DNA from: Heliocidaris tuberculata
Lineage: Eukaryota > Echinodermata > Echinoidea > Camarodonta > Echinometridae
DNA length: 64,000 nucleotides
NCBI GenBank assembly: GCA_025618425.1
Contig: CM046836.1
Coordinates: 16,890,135-16,954,134, forward strand
Reading direction: 5' to 3'
A program made the position numbers and the translations under genes. Every line of letters starts with the position of its first letter. Positions within the stretch are counted from its first letter, which is position 1. The notes under the pieces were generated by a model, which worked only from the letters and a program-made list of their open reading frames with translations, ran no database searches and was not told the origin of the DNA. This document shows positions 12,041 to 23,315 of the stretch, piece after piece.

Positions 12041-12587
12041 TTAAAGGGAAAGTCCACCTGGTATTTAGTTGATTTGAATAAAGGCAGAAAAATGAGAGAA
12101 ACAGATTTTTGAAAGTTTGAGCAAAATCTGATAAGAAATAAGAAAGTTATGAATTTCTGAAGTTGTTATCAATCGAACACAAATTGGCAACTCCGTGACG
12201 TATCTTGCGAGCTCCTCTCCCATTTGCTAAGTACAGAAAATTTCATAAATTTTCATTTTCTTGGATTTTGATGAAGGAATATATTTGTTTCATACAGGTT
12301 TTGTGTAAAAACCTGTGAGCAATGATTATATCGAAAGTGCATGTATGATTGAATATTTTCTTTAGAGAAAATGAAAATTTATGATTTTTATAATACAGGG
12401 CAAATGGGAGAGGAGCTCGCAAGATACGTCACGGAGTTGCCAATTTGTGTTTGATTGATAACAACTTCAAAAATTCATAACTTTCTTATTTCTTCTCGTA
12501 TTTTGCTCAAACCTTCACTGATCTGTTTCTTTAATTTTTCTGCTTCTTTTAAAACCAACTTGTAATCAGGGTGGACTTCCCCTTTAA
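12041..12587. mobile_element. Complete TTAA-ended MITE with long TIRs
   Basis: It begins TTAAAGGGAAAGTCCACCTG and ends with the inverse, GTGGACTTCCCCTTTAA. The arms run inward through GAAAAATGAGAGAAACAG, AAGTTTGAGCAAAATCTGAT and GGCAACTCCGTGACGTATCT, so well over 150 bp per side is inverted. TTAA at both ends fits a Kolobok- or piggyBac-type target. No coding capacity. Confidence 0.88.
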
Positions 12588-12658
12588 TATGAGAAACCTT
12601 GGACCCTGCCAAGGATTATAAACAAACCCCATTATTCTGGGAACTGGGCAGGAAGCTC

Positions 12659-14511
12659 ATAGGCCCGTCTTCATCAGCCTGAGTTTCCAAAATAGCCCGC
12701 TAATTCTGATCCGGGAAACTAACCCGATCAGAACTAGCTCGAGCTAGTTTGTAATGAAGACGCAATTAGCTGGCTATTTCGTGGGTTTCTAGCTCGAGCT
12801 AGAAGCCTAAGTCAACTCGGGTTTTTTGTGAAATAGCGCGATATTTGGCGAATTAGCCCGCTAATTAGCAGGTGAAGACGCACTCGGGTTTTGACTCGGG
12901 TTAATTTATTCATGACACCAATCCTAGAAATATTATTTTCCTTTTGTATTTCTTGATTTTCTTCTCTCTTTCTACCTTTTCCTTATGTATTTCTTTGTTT
13001 TTCCTTCTTTCTTTTTTCTCCTTATGTATTTCTTTGTTTTCCCCATTCTTTATTCTTCTTTCTATTCTTATGTATTTCTTTGTTCTTCTTGCTATCCTAT
13101 TTTCTTTATATATTTCTTGTTTTTCTTCTCTCTTCTTGTCTTTTCCTGATATGTATTTCTTTGTTTTTCCCATTTTCTGTTCTTCGATCTTGCTATCCTC
13201 TTTTGTTTATGTATTTCTTTGTTTTTCTGTCGTCTTCTCTTTATATTTCCTTATGTATTTCTTTATTTTTCTTTCTATTCTATATTTTTCGTCATGTATT
13301 TCTTTGTTTCTTATGTATTACTTTGTTTTTCCTTCTCTCTTTTTTCTCCTTATATATTTCTTTGTTTTCCCCATTATTTATTCCTTCTTTCTATTCTAAT
13401 GTATTTCTTTGTTCTTCTTTCTCTCCTCTTCTCTTCATATGTATTTCTTTATTTTTCTTTCTATTTTATCTTTTTCCTTTATATGTATTTCTTTGTTTTC
13501 CCAATTTTTTATTCTTCTTTAATTTCCTTTGTATTTCTTTGTTCTTCTTGTTATCCTCATTTCTTTATGATTCTTTATGTATTTCTTTGTTTCTTCTATT
13601 TTTTTTATCCTTTCCTTTTGTATTTCTTTGTTTCCTGTTGTCTACTCTTCTATCTATTCATATGTATTTCTTTGTTCTTCTTTTTTACCCTCTTCCCTTT
13701 ATATTTATTTGTTTTCCTTCTCTATTTTTATCTTTTGCTTTATGTATTTCTTTGTTTTCCCCATTTTCTGTTCTTCGATTTTGCTATTCTCTTTTCTTTG
13801 TTCTTTCTGTCCTCTTCTCTTTATATTTCCTTATGTATTTCTTTGTTTTTCTTTCTATTTTATCTGTTTCCTTATGTATTTCTTTGATTTTCTTTCTATT
13901 TTATCTGTTTCCTTATGTATTTCTTTGTTTTTCTTTCTATTTTATCTGTTTCCTTATGTATTTCTTTGTTTTTTATGTATTACTTTGTTTTTCCTTCTAT
14001 TTTTTTCTTATGTATTTCTTTGTTTTCACCATTATTTATTCTTCTTTCTATTCTTATGTATTTCTTTGTTCCTCTTTCTATCCAGTTTTCTTCATATTTC
14101 CTTATATATTTCTTTGTTTTTCTATTTTATTTTTCCTTATGTATTTCATTGTTTCTTATGTATTACTTTGTTTTTCCTTCTCTCCTTTTGCTCCTTATTT
14201 CTTTGTTTTCCCAATTATCTATTCTTATTTCTATTCTTATGTATTTCTTTGTTTTTCCTTCTCTCTTTTTATCTTTTCCTTATGTATTTCTTTGCTCTTT
14301 TCTCTTCATTTATCCTATCTATTTTTTACAATTTTCCATCTTCGAAGTGCGCATGCTCTGAAGCTCGAGTTTATTTCAAGAACGAGCGGGAATCGCTCGA
14401 CTCGGGCTGATGGAGACGGGGTTTTTCAAACTCGGACTTTTTTCTCGAGAAGCGCTGATCGGGCTAGAATCTCGAGCTTGAGCAAACTCGGGCTGATGGA
14501 GACGCACCTAT
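12659..14511. mobile_element. DNA element with diverged TIRs around a minisatellite core
   Basis: The left end ATAGGCCCGTCTTCATCAGC and the right end (read inverted) ATAGGTGCGTCTCCATCAGC match at most positions. Similarity continues as CC(T/C)GAGTTT and patches of CTCGAG/CCCGATCAG. Between the ends is a 1.4-kb T/C-rich array. No target duplication was resolved and no transposase is present. Confidence 0.6.
12935..14330 (+). repeat. Minisatellite, TTATGTATTTCTTTGTTTTT-type
   Basis: About 1.4 kb of degenerate tandem repeats, period roughly 40-60 bp, built around CTTATGTATTTCTTTGTTTT with variable TTTCTATTTTATCTGTTTC spacers. Long Phe/Tyr/Leu-rich + ORFs (up to 495 codons) are an artefact of a T-rich strand without stops. 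Confidence 0.9.
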
Positions 14512-15005
14512 TGTGTAGTTTGCAGGTACAACTCTTGTCAGTTGTAAATGCATATAAAAGTGTCTGAAATGTGAGACTATGGGTTAAGCTTGTATAATGG
14601 TCCAAACTTTTAGTGGCTGAAGCTGTCACTTGATACCAACATCCAGTAACAGAGGCTAGATCTCATCTACCTTTATATACATGTACATGTAGTCAAAATT
14701 AGAAAGTTACTGCCTTACTTACTCCAGGTGTTAAAGATCAACTCCTTTTTTTGGTGAAATAAAATGGGTGAGTTCATTACTCTTTCTCTATATTACATAC
14801 CAGCATTTTCTAATATAAACAGTGTTAATTTGTATGCAGCTTATTAAATGTACCTTGATCATAAATATTATACAGTAGATCTGTATTTGATTAATTTTAA
14901 TTAACTATCATTCATATAATTACTCAATTAAAAACTGGAGTAAGTCTATTTTACTGGAAATTGAAAAATACATCTTTATTTTGGAAGTCAGCAGAATTGC
15001 GCTTT
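14512..15005. other. AT-rich stretch, nothing recognised
   Basis: Contains TACATGTACATGTA near 14680. No ORF, RNA gene or TIR structure was identified. Confidence 0.45.
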
Positions 15006-15497
15006 GATAAAGGGCAATCGAACCTTTGTAAAAAGCTGATTTGTGTGAAAAGGATCAAGAAAAATAAGAGAAACGGGAGAAAGTTTGAAAGAAATCAGAA
15101 AAAGAACAAGAAAGTTATTAATCTTTGAAAAATGAGATTACTACATCTACGCAAATCTCAAATTGGCAATTTGGTGAATCGACTGTGACGTATTCACGGT
15201 CCAATCTCCCATTTTTTGTACACCAAAATATCATGCAATTCCTGTTTTCTCCTTATCATCTTTTCCTTTTGGGGCAGTACTCAAAATATATCAGCCTATT
15301 GTTATATGTCCTTCAAAAAGAAAAAGATCCTACTGAGTTATACATTTTGAAAAATTGACATTTTAGTCATTTTGTGTGTTGGAGCGAATGGGAAAGCTGA
15401 CCGCCATGCAATACATGTACTTCACTTAGACCGTATATACCGATTGGGCCACTTTGAAATGCCCATATGTATAGTGATTACAACTTTTTACAAAATC
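15006..15497. repeat. Truncated copy of the 38.0-kb MITE family
   Basis: Starting GATAAAGGGCAATCGAACCT, it tracks the complete element at 38038-38633 through TTTGTGTGAAA, TCAAATTGGCAATTTG, GGGGCAGTACTCAAAATATA, CATTTTAGTCATTTTGTGTG and CCCATATG.ATAGTGATTAC. It then breaks off, so the right terminus is missing and the left TTAA is mutated. Confidence 0.85.
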
Positions 15498-15499
15498 AT

Positions 15500-18205
15500 C
15501 TTTTATGTGTACAGAGATTGTTTTCAGGACTCATTTCATTCACAACTGCAAAGTTATAAAAATCACCTCACAGAAACAAAATTTTCACTTCATAGTATTG
15601 CCAAAAAGAGCTGTCTGAAAGCAATTTGATAGTGACAGACAGTTATTATTGTAGATTTGTTTTTTTCATTTATTTCTTTTCATTTATTTCTTAATGTACT
15701 CTTGTACATGCAATTTTCATTTCTGTAGCTAAAAATGTTGAGGGGAGAGGAGTGCAGCCATGCACACTGGGTCGCTGTACACTACACAGGTTCTAGAGTT
15801 GGGGCAATTGGTCAGGTGGCGGACATGGATCATTATGGGGAATGTGCCACAATTAATTTCCTTCATGGCAAAAAATTGTAAAAATCAAATATTCAGACTG
15901 TATCCATAAACTTTATCATTTGTAAAGTAGATGTAATTTTACGATAGTGACAAAGAAGACATTATTGTGCCAAAGAAAACAAGGGAAATGGTTGAAAAAA
16001 ACAAAAAATCTTATCTGGAAATTTCAGGAAAATCTATAAACATTGAGTTGTAACATAATTCATTGAAGTTAAGCTACTTGTAATACAAATCAAGCTTTGA
16101 ATCTGTTGGTGTCTTAAGTTTGAAGGTCATTTGAAGTGAAGCAGGGGTCAAATTTTCATCATTTTTTTTACATCAACCACTGCTTTCTGAATAATGGAAA
16201 AAATTGTAGTATACATAATAGGTATAAAAGCAGCAACTGGGCAGATTAAACTTTGACTATTTGTGGAGTTGTATTGTGAAAACTATTTTATTATTCATTT
16301 TTAAAAATGAATTTTAACTGTCAGCAAATCTTAATCGATCTCTTCAATTGTAATGGCGGAAATAAATTATTTTTCGTATTCAGCCACTTTATGCACATTC
16401 ATTAACTGGTGACTGTGGTGATAACTCATATTTGAAATGACAATGAAAATATTAAATAGCTAGAATAGAAGATGAATATGATTATTAAGTATACCAACCC
16501 TGTTTATTTAAATGCTTCATTTATACATTCATTTCGAGCTGCATGAGTATAAATGCATGAACTTAAAAACTTCACAAAATATTACAATTTGCAGCACATA
16601 CATGTACATGTACATGTACCTATATGCTCGCTTCGGATCGGACGTAGGTTTTGATATTTTCAAGTGTTTGAATGCAAACAACGTTTTTGCTCCCTTACTT
16701 TTTTTGAGAATTACAATGTATTGAACATTACACTTTAACTTACAGAGTTAGGCATTTCTGCTCTCCTACTTGGGCATACAAGCGTCCATTTCATGATTTA
16801 GTCACAGCTCTAGCTTTATATACACAGCCTGACAAGCAGCTGGTCAGTCTTAGTACAGAGTGGGTCATTATACATGTAGTGACATATGAACTTGGGTATG
16901 AACTATGGGTCAAGCCTAATGGGTTATCATAATGGAGTGTCATATACAGAGACCAGAATAAGCTGTCATTATAAATATAAACAATATGCATCATTGAGGA
17001 GCAGTGATTCTATATATAAGCACCTGTTTAGGATGAGTAGGCAGTTAGTGATATGAGTTAGTATTCAGTTGTGAACCTCTGAATGTTCTAATATTGATTG
17101 AAGTTTGTAATGAGATGACTTCAGAGTCTTCATTCCCTTTGTCTTGAACCGGCTATATACAAAGCCGTGACAGTATACTAGTAAATATTTTGAATATCAT
17201 TTGTAGAAGGCCTTTAACATTTTGAGCAAGCCCCTCAACACTTCCGTTTCCTTTTTTCCTTCATTATGCACATAGCTTTGATATAAAATATTAGTATGCC
17301 ATGTAAACGTACATGCATGTACTGTGCATGTAGAAATGTGTTTTTGTTGGACAACATGATTATCACTTAAATATAAATGTACAGTGATACCTTTTCATAA
17401 CAGACTCCCTAAAATAAAAGATGAAAATAACTTATTTAAAAGATAATGAAAAGGTTAAAGAAAGAAATAAAATTGAAAGAAGCGGGAGCAGCAGAATTAC
17501 GGTACTATAATGAGAGTGTTTTGTTCTTCATAACGAGCTTCTACTGTATATATGCATATCCTCTCTCAGCAATTTTTTAAAAATTTTGTTAAGATTTTCA
17601 CAGACTTCAGGCAGACAAAAAGATTTGAATATTGTACCAAGTACTCGGATGAAGCACCCATGTATATACATGTATACATGTGAAAGGTCCTGTCTAAGAG
17701 CTGTGTTCACGATATATCATAAATGAATGCTCTCTATAATTGTATTTTGATGATTTATTGTATTTGTCAGTTGATATGAAAATGCTTGTCCATAGTTATT
17801 TTATTTAATAACAGTGAATTACTAACTGTATAACAGATAGCCGACATTGATGGAATACAGTATGTGCATTTGGAATGTATTACATAAACATAAAATCAAT
17901 TGAAAAAATGAATGGAAACATGTGTTGCAACATGAATATTGGATGGGCATTATTAGGACTGAAAGTTTCCAAAATCTTCCGTAAGTGTTGAAATGAAAAA
18001 TATGAATATTAAAGAACACAATTTTTCTGTGCTTTCAGTGAATTTAGGAATTCCATTTGGTTTTATTTGGTTTTTTATTTAATAACGGACTGTCTTTCTC
18101 CAAAAATTATGTAAAGATGCATGATATTTTAGTAGTTTTACCGGTACTAACAAATCTTTCAATCAATTAAGGTGGGACCATGTTTATGAACAGAAAGCAA
18201 AGTTT
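15500..18205. other. AT-rich non-coding interior of the fold-back candidate
   Basis: No supportable gene. One possible exon-like patch follows an acceptor near 15729 (frame with EECSHAHWVAVHYTGSRVGA) but it has no recognised domain and soon stops. TACATG microsatellite lies at 16600-16619. Confidence 0.4.
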
Positions 18206-18772
18206 GGAGGCAGAGAGGTTCGCTAGAAGGTGAACCTTGGAGGCAGAGAGGTTCGCTAGAAAGCGAACCTTGGTGTCAGAGAGGTTCGCTAGAAAGCGAA
18301 ACCTTGGAGGCAGAGAGGTTCGCTAGAAAGCGAACCTTGGATACAGAGAGGTTCGCTAGAAAGCGAACCTTGGTGGCAGAGAGGTTCGCTAGAAAGCGAA
18401 CCTTGGAGGCAGATACGTTCGCTAGAAAGCGAACCTTGGAGGCAGATACGTTCACTAGAAAGCGAACCTTGGATACAGAGAGGTTCGCTAGAAAGCGAAC
18501 CTTGGTGGCAGATAGGTTCGCTTTCTAGCGAACCTTGGTTACAGAGAGGTTCGCTAGAAAGCGAACCTTGGTGGCAGAGAGGTTCGCTAGAAAGCGAACC
18601 TTGGTGGCAGAGAGGTTCGCTAGAAAGCGAACCTTGGTTACAGAGGTTCGCTAGAAAGCGAACCTTGGAGGCAGATAGGTTCGCTAGAAAGCGAACCTTG
18701 GTGGCAGAGAGGTTCGCTAGAAAGCAAACCTTGGAGGAATAGAGGCAGAGAGGTTCGCTAGAAAGCGAACCC
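18206..18772. repeat. Right palindromic minisatellite array (about 17 units of 33 bp)
   Basis: Same unit as at 7472-7818 in opposite orientation (GGTTCGCTAGAAAGCGAACC plus spacers close to TTGGAGGCAGAGA or TTGGTGGCAGAGA). Spacer variants (GGAGGC, GGTGGC, GGATAC, GGTTAC) recur along the array. One unit near 18516-18535 is flipped relative to its neighbours. Confidence 0.9.
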
Positions 18773-19479
18773 AAGTTTGGATTCTACCAAACCCAAGTAC
18801 TGTTTTACAAATTTTTAGATAGAATTCTGTTCATATGCCTACACAAAATGACTAAATTGAGACTACAAAATCATTGGAATACTGAACAATTTTTTAGACT
18901 TTTGTGGAAAGTCTATTTCTAAAATGGAACGGGTTATATGTATTTACATGTAAGATGTTGTTTTCTGCAACATTTCCTTCGATATGAAAGTAAAAAAATA
19001 TCACTGATAGATTTATTTCAATGCTGAAAGCCACTTGATCAGTATGGTATTATTTTTTTCCGAATTCCAGGTTTAATATAATTATATGTACATTGAAACA
19101 TCATGTATGTATTTATAGCTCCTGATTGGTGAAACCTTTTAAAATGGTTGCCATGACCAATGTCATAACCTTTTCCCTTTTTTTCCTTTTGTGCCACTGG
19201 ATTTATGAAAACATATAACTTGAACTTTCAAAGGTCAAATTTAGGATTTTATTCCTTTGTTTTTTTGTTTCATTATAAAATTAGGCTTTTTGCATTTTCC
19301 ATGTGAAGACCCTTCACAGTGCAGGTACCAGTTTCTGTTTCAGGCAAAGATGAAGAGTTATTGTAAGTCTAAACTACTCGTAGTATTGTGTGCGTCATCA
19401 TGATTGTTCTTGGAAAGGAGTAGTGGTTTTGTTTTCAGTTGCTTTTTCACTGCCACATGTCTGTGATGGCCAACATGCC

Positions 19480-20465
19480 TGACAATTCGAGCGATCGCTA
19501 ATGGGTAAAAATGCCCGGATGTACCGTTTTTGGCAAATTCTCATTCAACTTCCGGGACCTGTGTACTTCAGGTGCGTATGCTAAGTTACAGTTACATAGT
19601 GTTTAATAGAGGTTCACTTCCGGAATTTTTCTTCAACATTATTTAATAAAAGTTATATTAGTAGAATTGTCATGGCGAGCGTTTCTCAAGACTTCAAGAA
19701 TATGACCGTTCCGCATGCAGCTGAAAGCTTTTCTGACAGAAAGAGTCATTCCATGCAACGGAAAACGCAAACTCGAACTGGAATTGCTACAGAGAGCTGC
19801 TAGATGTTACAGCACTATTGAGCCTTGCGGCAGCTGCAGCAGCTCGCTTGTCTGCTGCTTCCGACGTTCGCCTTTTCTGTACTTCATCATAGTTGTTCCA
19901 ATAAAAATATTTGGGAAAACCTACAGCATGTCCATCTGCTCGAATTTGTTCCTTATCAAAGTGACGCGAGCATAGTCGAGATCGTGATGTTACTTGCAAA
20001 ATTTGTCCTTTCCGTCTCAGAAGTTTCTTCCACGTCAACCGAGCCGTCGCCTTTTCGGGGAATTTAACCCAGCGTACATCCTTCATCCAAGGATACTTCG
20101 TTGAATTTTTCCTTTTTGTTGTCATGCGATCAGCACTTTGCTGCTTCGCAATATCTCACCAAAGCTGTTCTAAAATACTTTAATCGGTCAATAGCGATGA
20201 ATTATAAATATATCTAATCTCTACAAAAAGATGAATTTCCCACCTCGAGAACTCTCAAGTGTCATCAAAGTCTGGAGAAGCAAGCCTAACTGTAAACATA
20301 ATTAATAATGCACTGCCGCTGGGTCATTCAACGAGCGTCAGATTCCGGAAGTGACTATAGGTCACAAAAGCTGTCCCACATTGCACTGCAAACACGCCCC
20401 GATACCTGCATCCAGGAATTTTTACCCTATTGGCGATCGCTCAAATTCAAGAGGACTGTCATTGT
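19480..20465. mobile_element. Small TIR element containing a THAP-like ORF (P-element-like candidate)
   Basis: TTCGAGCGATCGCTAATGGG with TAAAAATGCCCGGATGTA at the left is matched, inverted, by TTTGAGCGATCGCCAATAGG with GTAAAAATTCCTGGATGCAG at the right. The arms enclose about 0.9 kb whose only protein-like ORF is a THAP-type domain on the minus strand. P-element/THAP9-type transposases carry an N-terminal THAP finger, so a deleted P-like element is the simplest reading. An 8-bp target duplication was not found and the exact ends are uncertain. Confidence 0.5.
19787..20125 (-). CDS. THAP-like domain protein, 112 aa
   Basis: The ORF starts MTTKRKNSTKYPWMKDVRWV and contains VKFPEKATARLTWKKLLRRK, then SRSRLCSRHFDKEQI and FPKYFYWN. 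The FP...W...C-x2-H block is the second half of a THAP zinc finger (C2CH). The first Cys pair (C-x2-4-C) is not in this ORF; it may be in an upstream exon or lost. The C-terminus is Ala/Lys/Arg-rich (helical). It lies between inverted repeats, so it is probably transposon-derived rather than a host gene. Confidence 0.55.
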   Translation of the reverse strand: MTTKRKNSTKYPWMKDVRWVKFPEKATARLTWKKLLRRKGQILQVTSRSRLCSRHFDKEQIRADGHAVGFPKYFYWNNYDEVQKRRTSEAADKRAAAAAARLNSAVTSSSSL

Positions 20466-20576
20466 TGCAATGGTGGGACATTGATTTATTGCCCGTTGGT
20501 CGGAAGGGGTTTAATAATTACCTACATGCAACAGGAAAATGATATCTAGGTTCTTTCTTTTTTGTTTATCCACAGA

Positions 20577-20761
20577 AATGCAAGGCCCTGTACCACTTTG
20601 AGACGGAGGACAAGCAAGAACTGTCCTTCAGGCAAAACGACATCATCATCCTGACAGGCCGGCCGCATGCTGACTGGTGGGAGGGAGAGATAAGGACGCC
20701 GACTGGAACCAGACGTGGTTTATTCCCCAAGAACTACGTAAAAGAGTTGGATGGACATTAA
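20577..20761 (+). CDS. Terminal exon encoding a C-terminal SH3 domain
   Basis: After an acceptor (TTTGTTTATCCACAG) the frame reads KCKALYHFETEDKQELSFRQ, then NDIIILTGRPHADWWEGEIR and GLFPKNYVKELDGH before a TAA. The ALY-F, ELSF..ND, WWEGE and G.FP.NYV motifs define a complete SH3 fold ending two to four residues before the stop, so this is the C-terminus of a larger protein. SH3 domains bind proline-rich peptides. C-terminal SH3 modules of this kind occur in class-I myosins, ASAP-type GAPs and endocytic adaptors; I cannot choose among them. Upstream exons were not identified. The gene is convergent with the ZZEF1-like pseudogene. Confidence 0.85.
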
Positions 20762-22095
20762 CTCCTGGGCTTGAGCTAGCCTAGACCATATGAGCCTGTG
20801 ACCAAGCAGCCGCCTCGATTCACTCCAAAACACAAAAATCAACTGCAATTGTATGCTGATCATACATAGAGGTGAACTGAGAAATGCAGAAGTTTTTAGA
20901 AATTCCTCATCGTCTTTCTGTCATCAAATGTGACCCGGCACCACAAAACCACCAAAAAGTCGCAACCCGTGATTTTGTGTAAACAGCTAAAATGGAAATT
21001 TGGGTTGGAAAATTTTATTTTGGGATTTTTGCTTTTTCTGAAAGATCGTTCTTTTCTGTACCTTATATCAAAATCTGGAAGCTTAAAAAAAGGTAGAAGA
21101 TGAATTTTTAACAGTTTTTCTAGACCAGTTTTTTCGCACAGCTTGGGATTCTTCCTAATTCTTCGCCTTCCTGTATGATCTTCTTTTAATCGGTACCGCT
21201 CACCCTCGTAAAATCACTGCAATCTCACGGGCCTTAAATTAACTTTTCCCTAATAATTTTTATACTGATACAAAGGATAAACTCTCAGCAATCTCATCAT
21301 ACTGATATTACAGTTCACCAATAGTCGCGAAAGCAAATTACAGAGCAGTTTTAAGTTCCATTTCGATGACGAAACAGAGTCTGAAAAAGGACGAACGATC
21401 AAGTTTATTCATGGGAGCAAGGAAAGAGTATGTAAATTCTATGTAAAACAAATTGCATAGGTAAATACAAGAAAAAGAGTAGGTCCTATTCAAGTTAATT
21501 ATAGGCTAAATTACAAGTTCAATGTATGATAACAGAATGACTACACAGGTAATAAACCAGTATTATGTAATAGGGAACAAAGAAAGACACTCCAAAAGAG
21601 TGAATAGGCATTGTCTAGTGCAGGTGTCAGGCCACCGAGGTGCATCTAATCTCCCATTAGAACACTCTCATTTGCATCATAATAACTTTGAAACAACTAA
21701 AGTTCACAATTTGAAGTCTTGGCAATAGAATGAATAAACTATGTTTAACACCCCTACCAAATATCAACCTAATCCGACAATTCATTCATAGTGGGTGCTA
21801 TGGCCTTTTGATTAACTCTCCATTGATTTTCTCTCTTGTTTTCTTACTCCACACGCTTGAATAGGCCTCAACTTTCCTCCCTATTTAATACCAGCAAACC
21901 TCTCTTACAAGCTCCTTTCATTGGCTGAATTAAAAGGGTTAGAAAGTTTCAATTATAATGAGTCATATATCATTTTAAAGCTGAGACTTTGTTCTATCCA
22001 AATATGATAAAATCAGAAAAATTATTTTTTGCGACGTTTTGGTGGTTTTGTGGTGCCGGGTCACAAATGTCTTCATGTTTTGAAATGTTGAAATA
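20762..22095 (+). other. Likely 3' UTR of the SH3 gene, interrupted by a TIR element
   Basis: Non-coding sequence after the SH3 stop. An AATAAA lies at about 22092, beyond the inserted element at 20931-22063, and could serve as poly(A) signal. UTR status is inferred from position only. Confidence 0.35.
20931..22063. mobile_element. Non-autonomous DNA transposon with 30-bp TIRs and CAAATG flanks
   Basis: The left TGACCCGGCACCACAAAACC and the right inverse are identical, continuing ACCAAAA(A/C)GTCGCA. CAAATG occurs immediately outside both ends (20925-20930 and 22064-22069), extendable to 8 bp with one mismatch (TCAAATGT/ACAAATGT). There is no transposase ORF. The size and duplication fit a hAT-like or related class II element. 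Confidence 0.85.
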
Positions 22096-23153
22096 AAAGT
22101 AAATTCAATTTTTTCAATTCAATTCTCATTTATTTCATTTTCAATTAAAAAGTACATTCAAAACAAATACAAAATAAGCCATAAACGAAATTAGAAAATG
22201 AAATGGGGAACTACATAAATAAAGCCCTTGGGCCTTGTACAAGCATAGTTTCCTAAAAACATTGCAAAAATGATATAGATAACAAAGAGAAAAAACTAAA
22301 ACTAAAACTAAAAATATAACACAAATACAGACAACAAAGAAAAATAGGAACAGAAAAATAACTATACATATTTAAGGGAAAGAAAATGCTTCAACTTTTT
22401 TTAAAAGAAGTGATTGTATTGCATTTAGAAATATATTTAGGGATTAAGTTCCAAATTACAGGGAAATTATGTCGTACCGATTTCATTGTATTATTTGTTT
22501 TTACTGGCCATAAGTGAAAAGAATCCTTAAAACGGGTATCATGATTATGTATCTGGTAATTAAGAGTGAACATTTGAGAAATATTAGAGGGTAATTTATT
22601 TTTTAAGTAAAAGAAACCAAGAAGAGCAAGGGAGTAATAGTACAAATCAAAAATATTAAGAGTTTTCAATTTTCTGAACAATAGGGCACAAGGGGCACGA
22701 TAGGGACATCCCAGGTATATGCGAAGGGCCTTTTTCTGTAATTCAAATAATTTATCTTATTTAGTTTGACTACAATTGCCCCAAACAGCAACACAGTAAT
22801 TTAGGTATGAGAGCATAAATGAATTATATAATAGTATTAAAGCAGAAGGCGGAAGCGAGTCTTTTAATCTATACAATATACCGATACATTTAGATACCTT
22901 TTGAGTGACCTTATCGACATGTGTATCCCAATGCATATTATAATCAATGTATACCCCAAGAAAATCAACACTATTAACCTTATCTATTGGATCATTGTTG
23001 ATTTAAGAAGTAAACTATCAAGTGAATCAGTTAGATTAGACTACCTATGGTAGAACATAATGTAATTTGTTTTACTAGGATTTATCAACAATCTATTTGA
23101 TTTGAACCATTTTGTTACTTTATCTATTTCAGTATTGATATTACAGTTAACTC

Positions 23154-23315
23154 TGCATAAGTCGACCTTCCATAAGTCGAATAATCGCCTTAGTCGAAGC
23201 AATTTTTCAGAACAGAATGAGCAAAACGTGTTTTTTACCTCTTCTAAGTCGAATTTCGCCTAAGTCGAAAAGATTTCTGAGGTGCGAAGAGATTCGACTT
23301 AGGCAGAGTTACCTG
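23154..23315. mobile_element. 162-bp TA-flanked MITE (Tc1/mariner-pogo-like)
   Basis: CAGTTAACTCTGCATAAGTC at the left is matched by the inverse ending CAGAGTTACCTG at the right, and TA flanks both ends. The interior is AAGTCGA-rich. The same family is at 41413-41584. It sits inside the decayed LINE, so it arrived later. Confidence 0.85.

Larger units (their letters stand above)
7326..18939. mobile_element. Candidate giant fold-back / long-TIR element (11.6 kb)
   Basis: The left flank 7326-7471 recurs inverted at 18773-18939; both contain ACAGAATTCTATCTAAAAAT, TTGTTCAGTATTCCAAT and GACTTTCCACAAAAGTC. Just inside each flank lies an array of the same 33-bp unit. The order flank, array, interior, array, flank is a terminal inverted repeat layout, as in fold-back elements (Drosophila FB, sea urchin TU) whose inverted repeats are built of tandem repeats. 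The right arm has a longer array and a short extra hairpin near 18773-18795. No target-site duplication was identified and no transposase lies inside. Two independent insertions of a smaller repeat in opposite orientation remain possible. Confidence 0.55.

Noticed and set aside
13080..14567. 495-codon Phe/Leu/Tyr-rich ORF resembling a membrane protein
   Set aside because: It follows a T/C-rich minisatellite; overlapping frames give similar hydrophobic strings and there is no family signature.
15729..15880. Possible exon (EECSHAHWVAVHYTG...)
   Set aside because: Short, no recognised domain, no donor and no neighbouring exon.
7472..18772. CRISPR-like arrays (palindromic repeats with short spacers)
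   Set aside because: The spacers are near-identical 13-nt sequences, not unique 30-nt spacers; the genome is eukaryotic and there are no cas genes.
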